Positions 9,481 through 17,484 of a stretch of DNA of 64,000 bases are shown here, piece by piece. A program made the translations under genes and the position numbers. The stretch is from Evansella caseinilytica (GTDB taxonomy: Bacteria; Bacillota; Bacilli; Bacillales; Salisediminibacteriaceae), in NCBI RefSeq assembly GCF_900107275.1, contig NZ_FNPI01000012.1, forward strand, positions 103,891 to 167,890, given 5' to 3'. How positions within the stretch are numbered: position 1 is the stretch's first letter; every line of letters begins with the position of its first letter. The notes below the pieces were generated by a model. That model did not search any database, had not been told where the DNA came from, and saw only the letters and a list, made by a program, of their open reading frames with translations.

Positions 9481-10506
9481 ATGAGAAACGAGATAATGCG
9501 CTGTTTTGCCGTTGTTTTTACAGTGATAATGATTGTTTCCGGCTGTTCAGGCCGGGAAGAGACCAAGACAGCTGGAGGCGGCGGGGAGGAAGACACGAAG
9601 CCGACCTACGAATTCCGCCTGGCAGAAACCCATGCTCCCGATTATCCGACAACGCTGGCAGACAAGCATTTTGCCGAACTAGTGCATGAACGTTCGGATG
9701 GGCGTATAAAAATCGATGTGTTTCCGTCCGCGGCATTAGGAGAAGAAGCGGCGGCCATCGAGCAAGTACAATTAGGCGCGATTGATTTTGTCAGAACGAG
9801 TGCCGGTCCGCTTGCCGAATTTAATAAAGACTATGCCGTTTTCAGCCTGCCTTATCTTTTTGACAGCGATGAGCATGTGTGGAATTTTCTTCTCAGCGAA
9901 CATGGCGACCAACTGCTGGACAGCCTGGAGAGCTCGAAAATGCTCGGGCTGGCGTATTACAGCTCCGGAGCCCGCAGCTTCTATTCTTCCAAGCCGCTCG
10001 CCGGATTGGAGGATCTCCAAGGTCAGAAAATCCGCATCCAGCAAAACGCCGTCAACATCGATTTGATGGACGCGCTTGGTGCCAGCGCCACGCCGATGGC
10101 CTTCGGCGAAGTGTACAGCGGCTTACAAACAGGTGTTATTGACGCTGCGGAAAACAATTATCCAAGCTATTATTCCACCGGTCATTATGAAGTCGCTCCG
10201 TATTTCCTGCTTGACGGTCATCAGCGGATACCAGAGGTGCTGGTGATTTCAATGACGGCATGGGAAAAGCTGTCTGAAGAGGATCAAGAGTTGATCCGGA
10301 CAGCGGCAAAGGATTCAATAGCCTTCCAGAGAGAGAAATGGGCGGAATATGAGCAACTTGCCGAAGAGGAAATTCGGGACGCTGGCGTGACCGTGACAGA
10401 AGTGGCGGATGTCTCCGCGTGGCAGAAAGCCGTCCAGCCGGTGCTGGAAAAACACGGTGCGGATTATCAGGACTTGTTGGATGCCGTGGAAGCGCTTCGT
10501 CCTTAA
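9481..10506 (+). CDS. dctP: TRAP transporter solute-binding lipoprotein, DctP type
   Basis: The protein has 341 residues and starts at ATG after AAGGAGAGGGT. A lipoprotein signal ends in VSGC (Cys22), so it is anchored outside the membrane, as expected in a Gram-positive. The DctP family core is present: FPSAALGEEA, then GQKIRIQQNAVNIDLMDALG with the Arg that salt-bridges the substrate carboxylate, then GEVYSGLQTGVIDAAENN. It captures the substrate and delivers it to DctQM. The order Q-M-P is less common than P-Q-M. The sensor kinase/regulator pair downstream probably senses the same ligand. Confidence 0.93.
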   Translation: MRNEIMRCFAVVFTVIMIVSGCSGREETKTAGGGGEEDTKPTYEFRLAETHAPDYPTTLADKHFAELVHERSDGRIKIDVFPSAALGEEAAAIEQVQLGAIDFVRTSAGPLAEFNKDYAVFSLPYLFDSDEHVWNFLLSEHGDQLLDSLESSKMLGLAYYSSGARSFYSSKPLAGLEDLQGQKIRIQQNAVNIDLMDALGASATPMAFGEVYSGLQTGVIDAAENNYPSYYSTGHYEVAPYFLLDGHQRIPEVLVISMTAWEKLSEEDQELIRTAAKDSIAFQREKWAEYEQLAEEEIRDAGVTVTEVADVSAWQKAVQPVLEKHGADYQDLLDAVEALRP

Positions 10507-10723
10507 CATGCGGACTGTCTGCAACGTGTTGTTTTCGGCTGTCTTTGGAATGTGGGCGTGTCATCGGCCGCGGTCATCGCCGCTTAAAGCATGCGAAAGC
10601 ACATATCTGTAGAGGCTAGCTAAAATAGAAGCGGCAAGGGCTCCGTTCGCTACTCGCCTTGAGAAGAGAAGCCCACTCATATCAAGGCATTTAAAAGATG
10701 TAGCGACTTCGCTCATTGCTTCA

Positions 10724-10764
10724 GGGTCGTCTCAATAGGTCTTTCTTGACCTTTTGAGACACCC
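10724..10764 (+). terminator. Hairpin after the TRAP operon (R3-like repeat end)
   Basis: GGGTCGTCTCAATAGGTC pairs with GACCTTTTGAGACACCC around a short loop, with two or three mismatches. It is followed by CCTTG rather than a long T run. The arms resemble the hairpin at 56182-56220, and upstream text (GCGACTTCGCTCATTGCTTC) also matches R3 sequence. It is probably part of that repeat family and may stop dctP transcription. Confidence 0.5.
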
Positions 10765-10834
10765 CCTTGTTTGTCCCGGCAGCAGCAGATAAAGTAAAAA
10801 TGAATGGTTTGCTAAAAAGGAGGGGGGACTCACG

Positions 10835-12652
10835 CTGGCAAGGAATAAAAACAAACTGCTCCGAGTGCTGCTGCTTACGGACCGGCCATTAACCGAGAAG
10901 CTGCTCGTTACTTTCACATTGGTTGTTGTCATCCCGTTAATCACCGTGGGAACAATTTCGTATTTTCACGCTTCCCGCGTACTGGAGCAAGAGGCAAGAG
11001 AATACAACTGGCAGATCATTGATCAGGTAAAGATGTACGTGGAGGATTATTTAAGGGATTACGAAATCACGACGTTAAAAATCGTGAACCATCCGGATAC
11101 ACTGGCATTTTTAAAAATTGACAGTATCGAGGAAATGAATGAAAGCGGAATGATTCCTTTGCTGACAAATGTGCTCAGGAACGAAGCGTTTTCGCAGTCG
11201 GACATTGCCAAGATCACGCTGGTGCTGGAAGAGATCGCGACGATGGATTCCGCCGGGGAAATCGATGCTGCGACAGAGCTGATGAACGAGCAGTGGTATC
11301 AGGAGGTGTCAGGTGTCGGCAGCCCGAAAATTATCAGTCGGGTCATTCGCTGGCAGGATAGGGATGTCCCGGTGATTTCTGTCGTGAAGCGTATCGCCAA
11401 TCCCTTTTCATTACAACCTTTTGGAATGCTGGTTATCGATTTGAATTATCAGCGGCTGAATGATGTTGCCAGAAAAATTACGCCGGGTATAACCGGATAT
11501 TTATTTATCGTCGATCAGCATGGAAACTACGTTTATCACCCTGATAAGGAAAAAATCGGGACAGCGTATCGCCAGGAGTATTGGGAGCGGATGAACGGGG
11601 GAGCAAGCGGTTCTTTTGTCGGTTCCGGGAACAACGCTGATTTAATTACCTTCAGCGATTCAGAACGGACCGGCTGGACATATGCGACAGCGATCCCGTA
11701 CAGTGAAGTTACGCAGGGAATGGAGTACATCAAGCAAATGATTTTGAAAACGGTGATCCTTTCTCTTGTGTTCGTCGTTATTATCGGCGGCAGCTTTTCA
11801 TCTGGAGTATTAACACCAATCAAGCGGCTGCAGCAATATATGAAGCGGGTGGAAAAAGCCGATTTTTCCCAACGTCTGCCGGTAGAATCTGCGGATGAGA
11901 TTGGACAGCTGTCAGCAGGCTTTAACAAGATGATGGAGCAATTATCGTCGCTCGTCCGTGAAGTGTACGTTGCCAAAATCAGAGAAGGGGAGCTGCGCCT
12001 GCGCCAGAAGGAAATGGAAATCAAAACGCTCCAGTCGCAAATGAATCCTCATTTTTTATATAATGCTTTAGAAACGGTCAGAGGAATGGCTTTTGCGAAA
12101 GAAGAGGAGGATATCGCCGCGATCTCGTCCTCCATGGCCAAGCTGCTTCGTTATAATCTGAGAGAACAGCAAACCGTTGTCACCGTGGAGCAGGAAATCG
12201 CTATGTGCAAGCTTTATTTGCGTATTCAAAAGTACCGGTTTGATGAGAAGCTGGAATATCAGTTTCAGATACCGGAGTGGGGGCGGCGGCAAAAGATCAC
12301 GCGCTTTTCATTGCAGCCGCTGATTGAAAACGCCATTGTTCATGGTGTGGAACCAATCGCGGGCAGCACAGTGATCGATGTTTCCGCGGAAAAAGAATCC
12401 GCGGATGCCTTTATTCTTTGGATCAAGGATACTGGTGCAGGAATGTCTTCAGAAACGAGGAAGCGGCTGCAGGCCGATATACGGCAGAAGGATGTTTCCG
12501 ACGGCGGTTCCCATATCGGAATGGTCAATGTGCACAGGCGCAATCAGCTTGTTTTTGGACAGCAATATGGTCTTTTGCTGAAGCGTGCTGACGGGAACGG
12601 AACGATTGTCGGCATTCGTCTTCCATATGAGGCTGGGAAAGAAGCGGAGTGA
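10835..12652 (+). CDS. Sensor histidine kinase, YesM type
   Basis: The frame continues upstream of the GTG at 10865, which has no ribosome binding site. A strong site (AAAGGAGGGGGG) at 10815-10827 points to the in-frame CTG at 10835 as the start, giving 605 residues. Order: first membrane helix (TLVVVIPLITVGTISYF), extracellular sensor domain of about 250 residues with dCache-like GYLFIVDQHGNYVYHP, second helix, HAMP (P.KRLQQYMKRVE), then His_kinase with phospho-accepting His about 406 in MNPHFLYNALE. A HATPase domain follows with N- and G-boxes (LQPLIENAIVHG, DTGAGM). This class signals to AraC-type regulators such as the next gene. Given its position it probably controls the TRAP operon. 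Confidence 0.88.
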   Translation: MARNKNKLLRVLLLTDRPLTEKLLVTFTLVVVIPLITVGTISYFHASRVLEQEAREYNWQIIDQVKMYVEDYLRDYEITTLKIVNHPDTLAFLKIDSIEEMNESGMIPLLTNVLRNEAFSQSDIAKITLVLEEIATMDSAGEIDAATELMNEQWYQEVSGVGSPKIISRVIRWQDRDVPVISVVKRIANPFSLQPFGMLVIDLNYQRLNDVARKITPGITGYLFIVDQHGNYVYHPDKEKIGTAYRQEYWERMNGGASGSFVGSGNNADLITFSDSERTGWTYATAIPYSEVTQGMEYIKQMILKTVILSLVFVVIIGGSFSSGVLTPIKRLQQYMKRVEKADFSQRLPVESADEIGQLSAGFNKMMEQLSSLVREVYVAKIREGELRLRQKEMEIKTLQSQMNPHFLYNALETVRGMAFAKEEEDIAAISSSMAKLLRYNLREQQTVVTVEQEIAMCKLYLRIQKYRFDEKLEYQFQIPEWGRRQKITRFSLQPLIENAIVHGVEPIAGSTVIDVSAEKESADAFILWIKDTGAGMSSETRKRLQADIRQKDVSDGGSHIGMVNVHRRNQLVFGQQYGLLLKRADGNGTIVGIRLPYEAGKEAE

Positions 12653-12657
12653 GTGAC

Positions 12658-13398
12658 ATGTATACGATTTTACTTGTTGAAGATGAGAAATGGGTGCGAA
12701 CCGCCATTTGCAAGGTGATTGAAAAAACCGGTCTTCCGTTTCGGATAGAGGAAGCAGCCAACGGTATGGAAGCGTTGGATAGGCTGATGAGCGGCAGCAC
12801 CGACCTTGTCTTCACGGATATTCGGATGCCGGTGATGGACGGTCTGGCTTTGGCGAATCAAATCAAGGACAAGGAAATTCGTTCCGACATTATCATCGTC
12901 AGCGGATACGACGAGTTTGCATATGCCCGGCAGGCGATTCAGCTAGGCGTTTTTGATTATTTGTTAAAGCCTGTGGAGCAGGAAGAGATGGAAAGCTGTT
13001 TACAAAAATGGCTGAATCGGAAAACGGAACATAAGAAGGTAAGCTGGCCCGCCGAGGAAAAAGCTGTGGATGAGCTGTCGCCGGTGGAGCAGGTGATTTT
13101 TTTCATTAAGCAGTCCATGCCGGGGGATGTCAGTTTGAAACAGGCTTCAAAGGCAGTTCATCTGAACGCCAGCTATTTGAGTCAGTTGTTTAAAGAACGC
13201 ACAGGGAAGAATTTCAATGAATATGTGACTGAGCAGCGGATGAACGAAGCGGAGCAATTGTTAAAGCGAACGTCATTGCGAATATCGGAAATCGCAGGTC
13301 GCCTGGGTTACGCAGACCTTGCTTATTTTACAAACGCCTTTAAAAAATTTTTCGGCGTGACGCCGTCAACCTACCGTAAACGAGCGGAAAAACTTTGA
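12658..13398 (+). CDS. Response regulator, YesN type (receiver plus AraC helix-turn-helix)
   Basis: The protein has 246 residues. The ATG at 12658 sits eight bases after GGAG and just past the kinase stop; the GTG at 12649 overlaps the ribosome binding site and is less likely. The receiver domain has acidic residues at LLVEDE, the phospho-acceptor Asp54 in FTDIRMPVMDG, and the conserved Lys in YLLKPVE. A short linker leads to an AraC/XylS DNA-binding domain with two helix-turn-helix units (LNASYLSQLFKERTGKNF and ISEIAGRLGYADLAYFTNAF). It pairs with the kinase just upstream. Target sites are not identified. Confidence 0.92.
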   Translation: MYTILLVEDEKWVRTAICKVIEKTGLPFRIEEAANGMEALDRLMSGSTDLVFTDIRMPVMDGLALANQIKDKEIRSDIIIVSGYDEFAYARQAIQLGVFDYLLKPVEQEEMESCLQKWLNRKTEHKKVSWPAEEKAVDELSPVEQVIFFIKQSMPGDVSLKQASKAVHLNASYLSQLFKERTGKNFNEYVTEQRMNEAEQLLKRTSLRISEIAGRLGYADLAYFTNAFKKFFGVTPSTYRKRAEKL

Positions 13399-13475
13399 TA
13401 CTATCGGAGCCGCGGTTTCCATTTTTGCGGAAGGAAACGCGCTGTTTTCCCAGGGGTTCGTTGACATCGCATGGC

Positions 13476-13508
13476 AGTCATCTTTCTCTCCAAAGGGGAA
13501 GGATGGCT
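13476..13508 (+). terminator. Hairpin downstream of the response regulator
   Basis: A 13-bp stem (with G-T pairs) joins AGTCATCTTTCTC to GGGAAGGATGGCT around a seven-base loop, about 80 bases after the stop codon. The following bases are only moderately T-rich, so it may act as a weak terminator or as a 3' stabiliser. Confidence 0.45.
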
Positions 13509-14000
13509 GTTTGCTTTGTTCATGCGACGAGGAATATTCCTGAAGCAGGGCGTGGTGAAAATATTCGTTTTCGTTTCACCTTCGCTAATGCTGTCAGTAG
13601 TCATCCTCCACGATTCTTCCTGGATATTTTAGAAATACTGCAGTCTAGTATAAAACGAAAATAGTAATGGTCGTTTAGTAGTTCTTTTATCGTAATTTCA
13701 CCAACACTTCGCTCTTTTAGTAAAAAAGGATTGTTTATTTGGGAATATATGATATTTTTGGCTCTTCGCTATTTGGTATGAGAATAGAGAAAAAATCATC
13801 GAACCATCGTCGATTTGACATGGAGCCTCTGCGGGCATGACACACTAGCCAAGCCACCAGTATCATGGGATATTGGCTTTCGCTATTCATGCGATCATGC
13901 CCGCCACTCCATATAAAATCTCCAAGTCTATTCTTCCTTTCCACATGATTTAGCGAGGAAGCATATTTTTTATAATATCTTAAAGGAGTTGATTGATTAC
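13509..14000. other. Intergenic stretch with nothing recognised
   Basis: Almost 500 bases between the two-component pair and the AT-rich secreted protein. Short frames on both strands lack ribosome binding sites. The text becomes AT-rich towards 13950, where the promoter of the next gene probably lies. No repeat copy from the window's families was recognised. Confidence 0.4.
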
Positions 14001-14558
14001 ATGAAACAATTCATGTCAAAAACAGTATTAGGTTTGCTCTTATTACTTACCATTGGGACAATCTTAGGTTTGAATCCAATATCTGCCGAATTCACTCATA
14101 AAGCGGGAGATATTTTAGTAACTAAATCTACTAATTGTAAAAGTGGTGCAAAATGTACTGGTATAACAGGACATTCAGGAATTGTGCTTAATAATGGTAA
14201 AGTGTTACATATTCAAGGTCCAGGATATAAAGCAGATACTATTTCTATTAGTGAGTGGTATTCTGATTACAAATCAACTAAAGTTGTTCGTCCTAATAAA
14301 GCTTCTCAAGGAAAAGATGCTGCAACTTGGGCCTATAAGTTCTATGTAAAAGGTTCAGGTAAAAATTATAAATATGATGTTAATACAACTTTAAGTGGAA
14401 AAGATAAAACTTATTGTTCAAAATTAGTTTGGCAGGCTTATAAGAATGGTGCTGACAAAAATTTGACAGGATACACACCAGGTATACGCACTCCATATGA
14501 TTTTGTAGATTACGCTTGGTGGAATGGACATAAAGTCGTCCGAATTGTAAATTGGTAA
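14001..14558 (+). CDS. Secreted permuted papain-fold (NlpC/P60, YiiX-like) protein
   Basis: The protein has 185 residues. The start is ATG 14001 behind AAGGAGTTGAT; the nearby TTG abuts this site and is excluded. A signal peptide (LGLLLLLTIGTILGL) is probably cleaved near residue 29. The mature part begins AGDILVTK, has GHSGIVL (His58) and ends with TYCSKLVWQAY (Cys139). This His-before-Cys order marks the circularly permuted NlpC/P60 group, whose known members are cysteine hydrolases of amide bonds in cell wall or lipid substrates. The gene is clearly more AT-rich than its neighbours, suggesting separate origin. The substrate is unknown. A hairpin follows at 14599. Confidence 0.75.
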   Translation: MKQFMSKTVLGLLLLLTIGTILGLNPISAEFTHKAGDILVTKSTNCKSGAKCTGITGHSGIVLNNGKVLHIQGPGYKADTISISEWYSDYKSTKVVRPNKASQGKDAATWAYKFYVKGSGKNYKYDVNTTLSGKDKTYCSKLVWQAYKNGADKNLTGYTPGIRTPYDFVDYAWWNGHKVVRIVNW

Positions 14559-14598
14559 ATCTCATTTTTAACAAGTTTTCTTAAAAATCTTTTTAGAA

Positions 14599-14638
14599 TC
14601 GAACAGAAACCGGGACCATTGTCCTCGTTTCTGTTCGA
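14599..14638. terminator. Perfect 12-bp hairpin between convergent genes
   Basis: TCGAACAGAAAC pairs with GTTTCTGTTCGA, with further partial pairing inside the 16-base loop. It lies between the convergent papain-like gene and the hydrolase. On the minus strand it is followed by a fairly T-rich stretch, so it may serve both directions. Confidence 0.6.
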
Positions 14639-14711
14639 CAAAAACATCCCCCATTATTAAAAAACTATATTCATATTGCAATAGTTTTCCAGCTAGTCCG
14701 TTCATGACTCC

Positions 14712-15471
14712 TCACAAAAAATCATCTATTTTCCCGATCACATCTTTTAAAATATCGATGGAATCAACAGCATGGTGATGTTGATCGAGGCTGTGGTTCG
14801 CTCCCGGGATTAAATGGAGTGTCAACTTCTGATTGAGCTTCAACGGATGCAATTTTTCCTCGATGTAGCACGGGTCCTCGTCGCCGATAAAGCACATTCC
14901 TTGATGACGACAGTTTAATAATCCATCGTAAACATCGGATCGCTGCAACAACGGGGTAAGCCAGATCGCTTTTGCATCCTTGTAATGGCGGTTGGCTAAT
15001 AATTGCGACAAGGCGATCGTTCCAATGGATTTCGCTGTGAAAACATAGTTTGCGTATGATTTTTTTACTAGAATAGAATCTATCACCGTCTGAACATCTT
15101 CAGCAAACTGTTTCTCACTTAATGAAGTTAACAATTCCTTTGGATATCGATAATTGACATGCAGGATATCAAAGCCTTTATTGAAAAAGACTCCGGTGGT
15201 ATAGTATAGCAGCGGAGCTTGCGTGGAATATCCGGCACCGGGAAGAAGAATCGCCAGCTCGTTTGCTTCCCCCGCTTGTTTATAAAACGTGTAAGTGTGT
15301 GTTCAAAAAGATCGTTTTTTATCTTTTTGAACACACGATGCATTCTTTCAAACCGGCTATGAGTGGTTTTCTCGTAGACGGTTGCATCGAGCGGAACCAT
15401 TGCCTTTTTGAGCAAACTCTGTAAGGTATTTTTCTGTTGCCGCATACCGCTTCATTAGTAGTTATCTTCAT
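14712..15471 (-). pseudogene. Alpha/beta hydrolase interrupted by a MITE
   Basis: The true start is ATG 15471, with GGGAAGGG upstream, giving MKITTNEAVCGNRKIPY. The frame is then cut by the MITE at 15295-15419. Removing the element and one copy of its 5-bp duplication joins IPY to TFYKQAGEANELAI exactly in frame, giving a protein of about 209 residues. The body has the hydrolase features LLPGAGYS near the oxyanion region and FTAKSIGTIAL (nucleophile elbow, S in K-S-I-G), and a late His in GANHSLDQHH. The 130-base insertion shifts the frame, so the present gene is inactive unless translation restarts. The substrate is unknown. Confidence 0.85.
15295..15419 (+). mobile_element. MITE copy 2, inside the hydrolase gene
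   Basis: This is the shortest full copy at 125 bp. It starts GTGTGTGTTCAAAAAGA with the hairpin end and ends with the complement of GAGTTTGCTCAAAAAGG. The flanking 5-bp duplication is TGTAA at 15290-15294 and 15420-15424. Because the interrupted gene reads through perfectly when it is removed, this copy fixes both ends of the element. Confidence 0.92.
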
Positions 15472-15661
15472 TGTTATCCCTTCCCTGTATTCCGCTTATT
15501 TGATTTTTTTCTATGAACTTACTGTATCATTTTTAGCAGGCGGAAAAAACATGCAAAAGCTTGCAGGCGTTCCTGGTTATTATGCGATGATCGACAATAT
15601 TTTTGCTGTTCGCCGGTGGAACCAAAATACTGGCTATAGTTAAAGAGAAGGAGGAAAATAA

Positions 15662-16192
15662 ATGTTTCATTCATTATCCAATTTGCAAAACGGAACGAAG
15701 CGACAAAGACAAGCATATGCAGCGATCACAGAGCTAGGAGTCTTTGCTGACCTGGCAGAGTATCAGCCGGTTCTGTGCGGTACCATCCCGCTGAACATCG
15801 ACGTTGAAGGTTCTGATCTGGACATCATCATGGAAGTGGCTGATTTGATCCGCTATGAACATCGGCTGCAAGCATTGTACGGCAAGCTGGAAGCTTTCAG
15901 TTTAAAAAAAACGCGCATAAGAGAACGAAATGTTGTGAAAGCGAACTTTTTGTTTCAAGACTTTGAATTTGAGCTGTTCGGACAACATCAGCCGGTTTTT
16001 CAACAATATGCCTACTTGCACATGGTGATTGAAGAAGCCTTGTTGAGGGAGGAGGCAGGGTTGCGGGAGAAAATTGTCCGACTGAAGCAAAAGGGTGTCA
16101 AAACGGAGCCCGCATTTTGCGAGATTCTCGGCTTGGAAGGTGATCCTTATGAGGCGCTGTTGGAGTACGGACGGAAAAACGGGATCATATAG
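15662..16192 (+). CDS. DUF4269 family protein, nucleotidyltransferase-like
   Basis: The protein has 176 residues with a strong site (AGAAGGAGG) before the ATG. Near residues 40-58, CGTIPLNIDVEGSDLDIIME resembles the G-S-x-D-x-D active-site strand of nucleotidyltransferases, and a further acidic strand follows at FEFELFG. This architecture fits the DUF4269 family, known in bacilli but without an established reaction. It is cytosolic and stands alone. Whether it transfers nucleotides is an inference from the fold-like motif only. Confidence 0.75.
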   Translation: MFHSLSNLQNGTKRQRQAYAAITELGVFADLAEYQPVLCGTIPLNIDVEGSDLDIIMEVADLIRYEHRLQALYGKLEAFSLKKTRIRERNVVKANFLFQDFEFELFGQHQPVFQQYAYLHMVIEEALLREEAGLREKIVRLKQKGVKTEPAFCEILGLEGDPYEALLEYGRKNGII

Positions 16193-16508
16193 GGGAGGGG
16201 GAGAGCGGCGAAGAAATGATAATTAAAAATAAATTAAATAACGTTTTAGCGGTAATGGAAAACAATAAATAAATATAAATCGCGCCTTTTAATAGGGAAT
16301 CGCAAAGCTCGGAAGTTATAACTGGAGCATCTTTTCATTCCGTTTTTTTTTTTTCGAAAACTCACAGCGCATGGCATACACTCTTCTGAAATCAGCTTTC
16401 CTGCTTTCGCCATCAGCAAGCCGGATTTTTCCCTGTGATTTTGCCTGAGAAAGCAGTAACCGTATCCCTTTGGGTGAATATCATGTAGTGGAAAGGAGAT
16501 GGGCTCAG
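16193..16508. other. Intergenic stretch with a possible antiterminator-like remnant
   Basis: The only item noted is an 18-codon frame at 16216-16272 reading MIIKNKLNNVLAVMENNK. It recalls the first residues of LicT/SacY RNA-binding domains (usually M-x-I-x-K-x-L-N-N-N-V) but ends at once. The remainder includes a 13-T run near 16350 and no gene. Confidence 0.3.
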
Positions 16509-16877
16509 ATGTCAGAAGAAAGAAATCATTTTCATCGTAAACTGTATGATCAATGCAAGCAATATACTTATTATCATGTCATGTTGACGATGCAGGACGG
16601 AACGGCAGTGGACGCGATTATTGAAGATGTTGCCGATGACGGTATTCACGCATTGATTGGAGAAGAAGCGATGGATCGTCAAAGTGAAATGGAGTTAGCT
16701 TCCAATGACAGGCAGTATTACGGAGGATACGGGGGCTACGGCTATCCGGGAAGAGGAAGATACCGCCGCTACGGCCGGCAATTCATCCCGTTTGCCAGCT
16801 TAGCTGCACTTGCGTTATTGCCGTATGCTTTCCTGCCCTACTATCCACCATATCCGTACTATCCGCCTTACTATTAG
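16509..16877 (+). CDS. Gly/Tyr-rich small protein, possibly spore-associated, unknown
   Basis: The protein has 122 residues; ATG 16509 follows AAAGGAGATG. The first 60 residues include VMLTMQDGTAVDAIIEDV, a pattern of short beta strands. The middle is rich in Gly, Tyr and Arg (YYGGYGGYGYPGRGRYRR), followed by a hydrophobic stretch FASLAALALLPYAFLPYY and a Pro-Tyr repeat end (PYYPPYPYYPPYY). Such composition is common in coat or exosporium-linked proteins, but no family was recognised. The TAG stop is formed by the MITE target duplication plus the element's first G, and the empty site would give the same stop. Confidence 0.6.
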   Translation: MSEERNHFHRKLYDQCKQYTYYHVMLTMQDGTAVDAIIEDVADDGIHALIGEEAMDRQSEMELASNDRQYYGGYGGYGYPGRGRYRRYGRQFIPFASLAALALLPYAFLPYYPPYPYYPPYY

Positions 16878-17192
16878 TGCTTGTTCAAAAAGATCGGTTT
16901 TTATCTTTTTGAACAAGCACGATGCAATAGGTGGAGCCGATGCATTCTTTTCAGGCCGGCTGTGAGTGGTTTTCTCGGAGCCAGGATGGCGACATTCCGC
17001 CGTTGCTCACAGGACGTGAGCGGTACTTAGGCGGAATTGGAGGATGGCGACATTCCGCCGTTGCTCACAAATGCAACCTGAATGTGCTTCGTCGAGTCAA
17101 TTTGCGTCGAGTAACCGCAGACGCAGGACGTGAGCGGTACTTAGGCGGAATTGGGCGCATCGTGCGGAAACATTGCCTTTTTGAACACGCTC
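16877..17192 (+). mobile_element. MITE copy 3, with an internal duplication
   Basis: At 316 bp this is the longest copy. TATTA is duplicated at 16872-16876 and 17193-17197. The hairpin end (GTGCTTGTTCAAAAAGA) comes first. Inside, a block starting AGGATGGCGACATTCCGCCG occurs twice (about 16982 and 17040), and GGACGTGAGCGGTACTTAGG also occurs twice, so the interior has expanded by partial duplication. Similar blocks in reverse occur in the copies at 37586 and 55789. Confidence 0.88.
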
Positions 17193-17370
17193 TATTAGTT
17201 ATTTATTCAAAAAGATCGCTAACTATCACAAACAGTCTGCAGACGAGACGTGCGGCTGTCATAAAGCGGGTACTTGCCCCTTTTATGGCGGCTGCTTTTG
17301 ATTTCAACGTTGTTTTAAGATATTCCTTGAATATACATGGATTGGGAAGTAATATTACAATATAACAAAG

Positions 17371-17446
17371 AAAAAATGCGCATACAAGTGACCACTCTTG
17401 AAAAGGGTATTTGGCGACTTTTTTCAAGAGCCACAAAAAAATGCGC
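17371..17446. promoter_or_regulatory. Hairpin flanked by direct repeats before murG
   Basis: CTCTTGAAAA (17395-17404) pairs with TTTTCAAGAG (17421-17430). The direct repeat AAAAAATGCGC flanks this hairpin at 17371 and about 17436. It lies 40-110 bases before the murG-like start. It may be a leader structure or a small insertion; the sequence does not decide. Confidence 0.4.
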
Positions 17447-17484
17447 TCATCGATAGCTTATCATGTTTTTAGGAGGCATTACCT

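Noticed and set aside
16982..17155. Independent tandem-repeat locus
   Set aside because: The duplicated block is inside MITE copy 3 and is explained as an internal expansion of that element.
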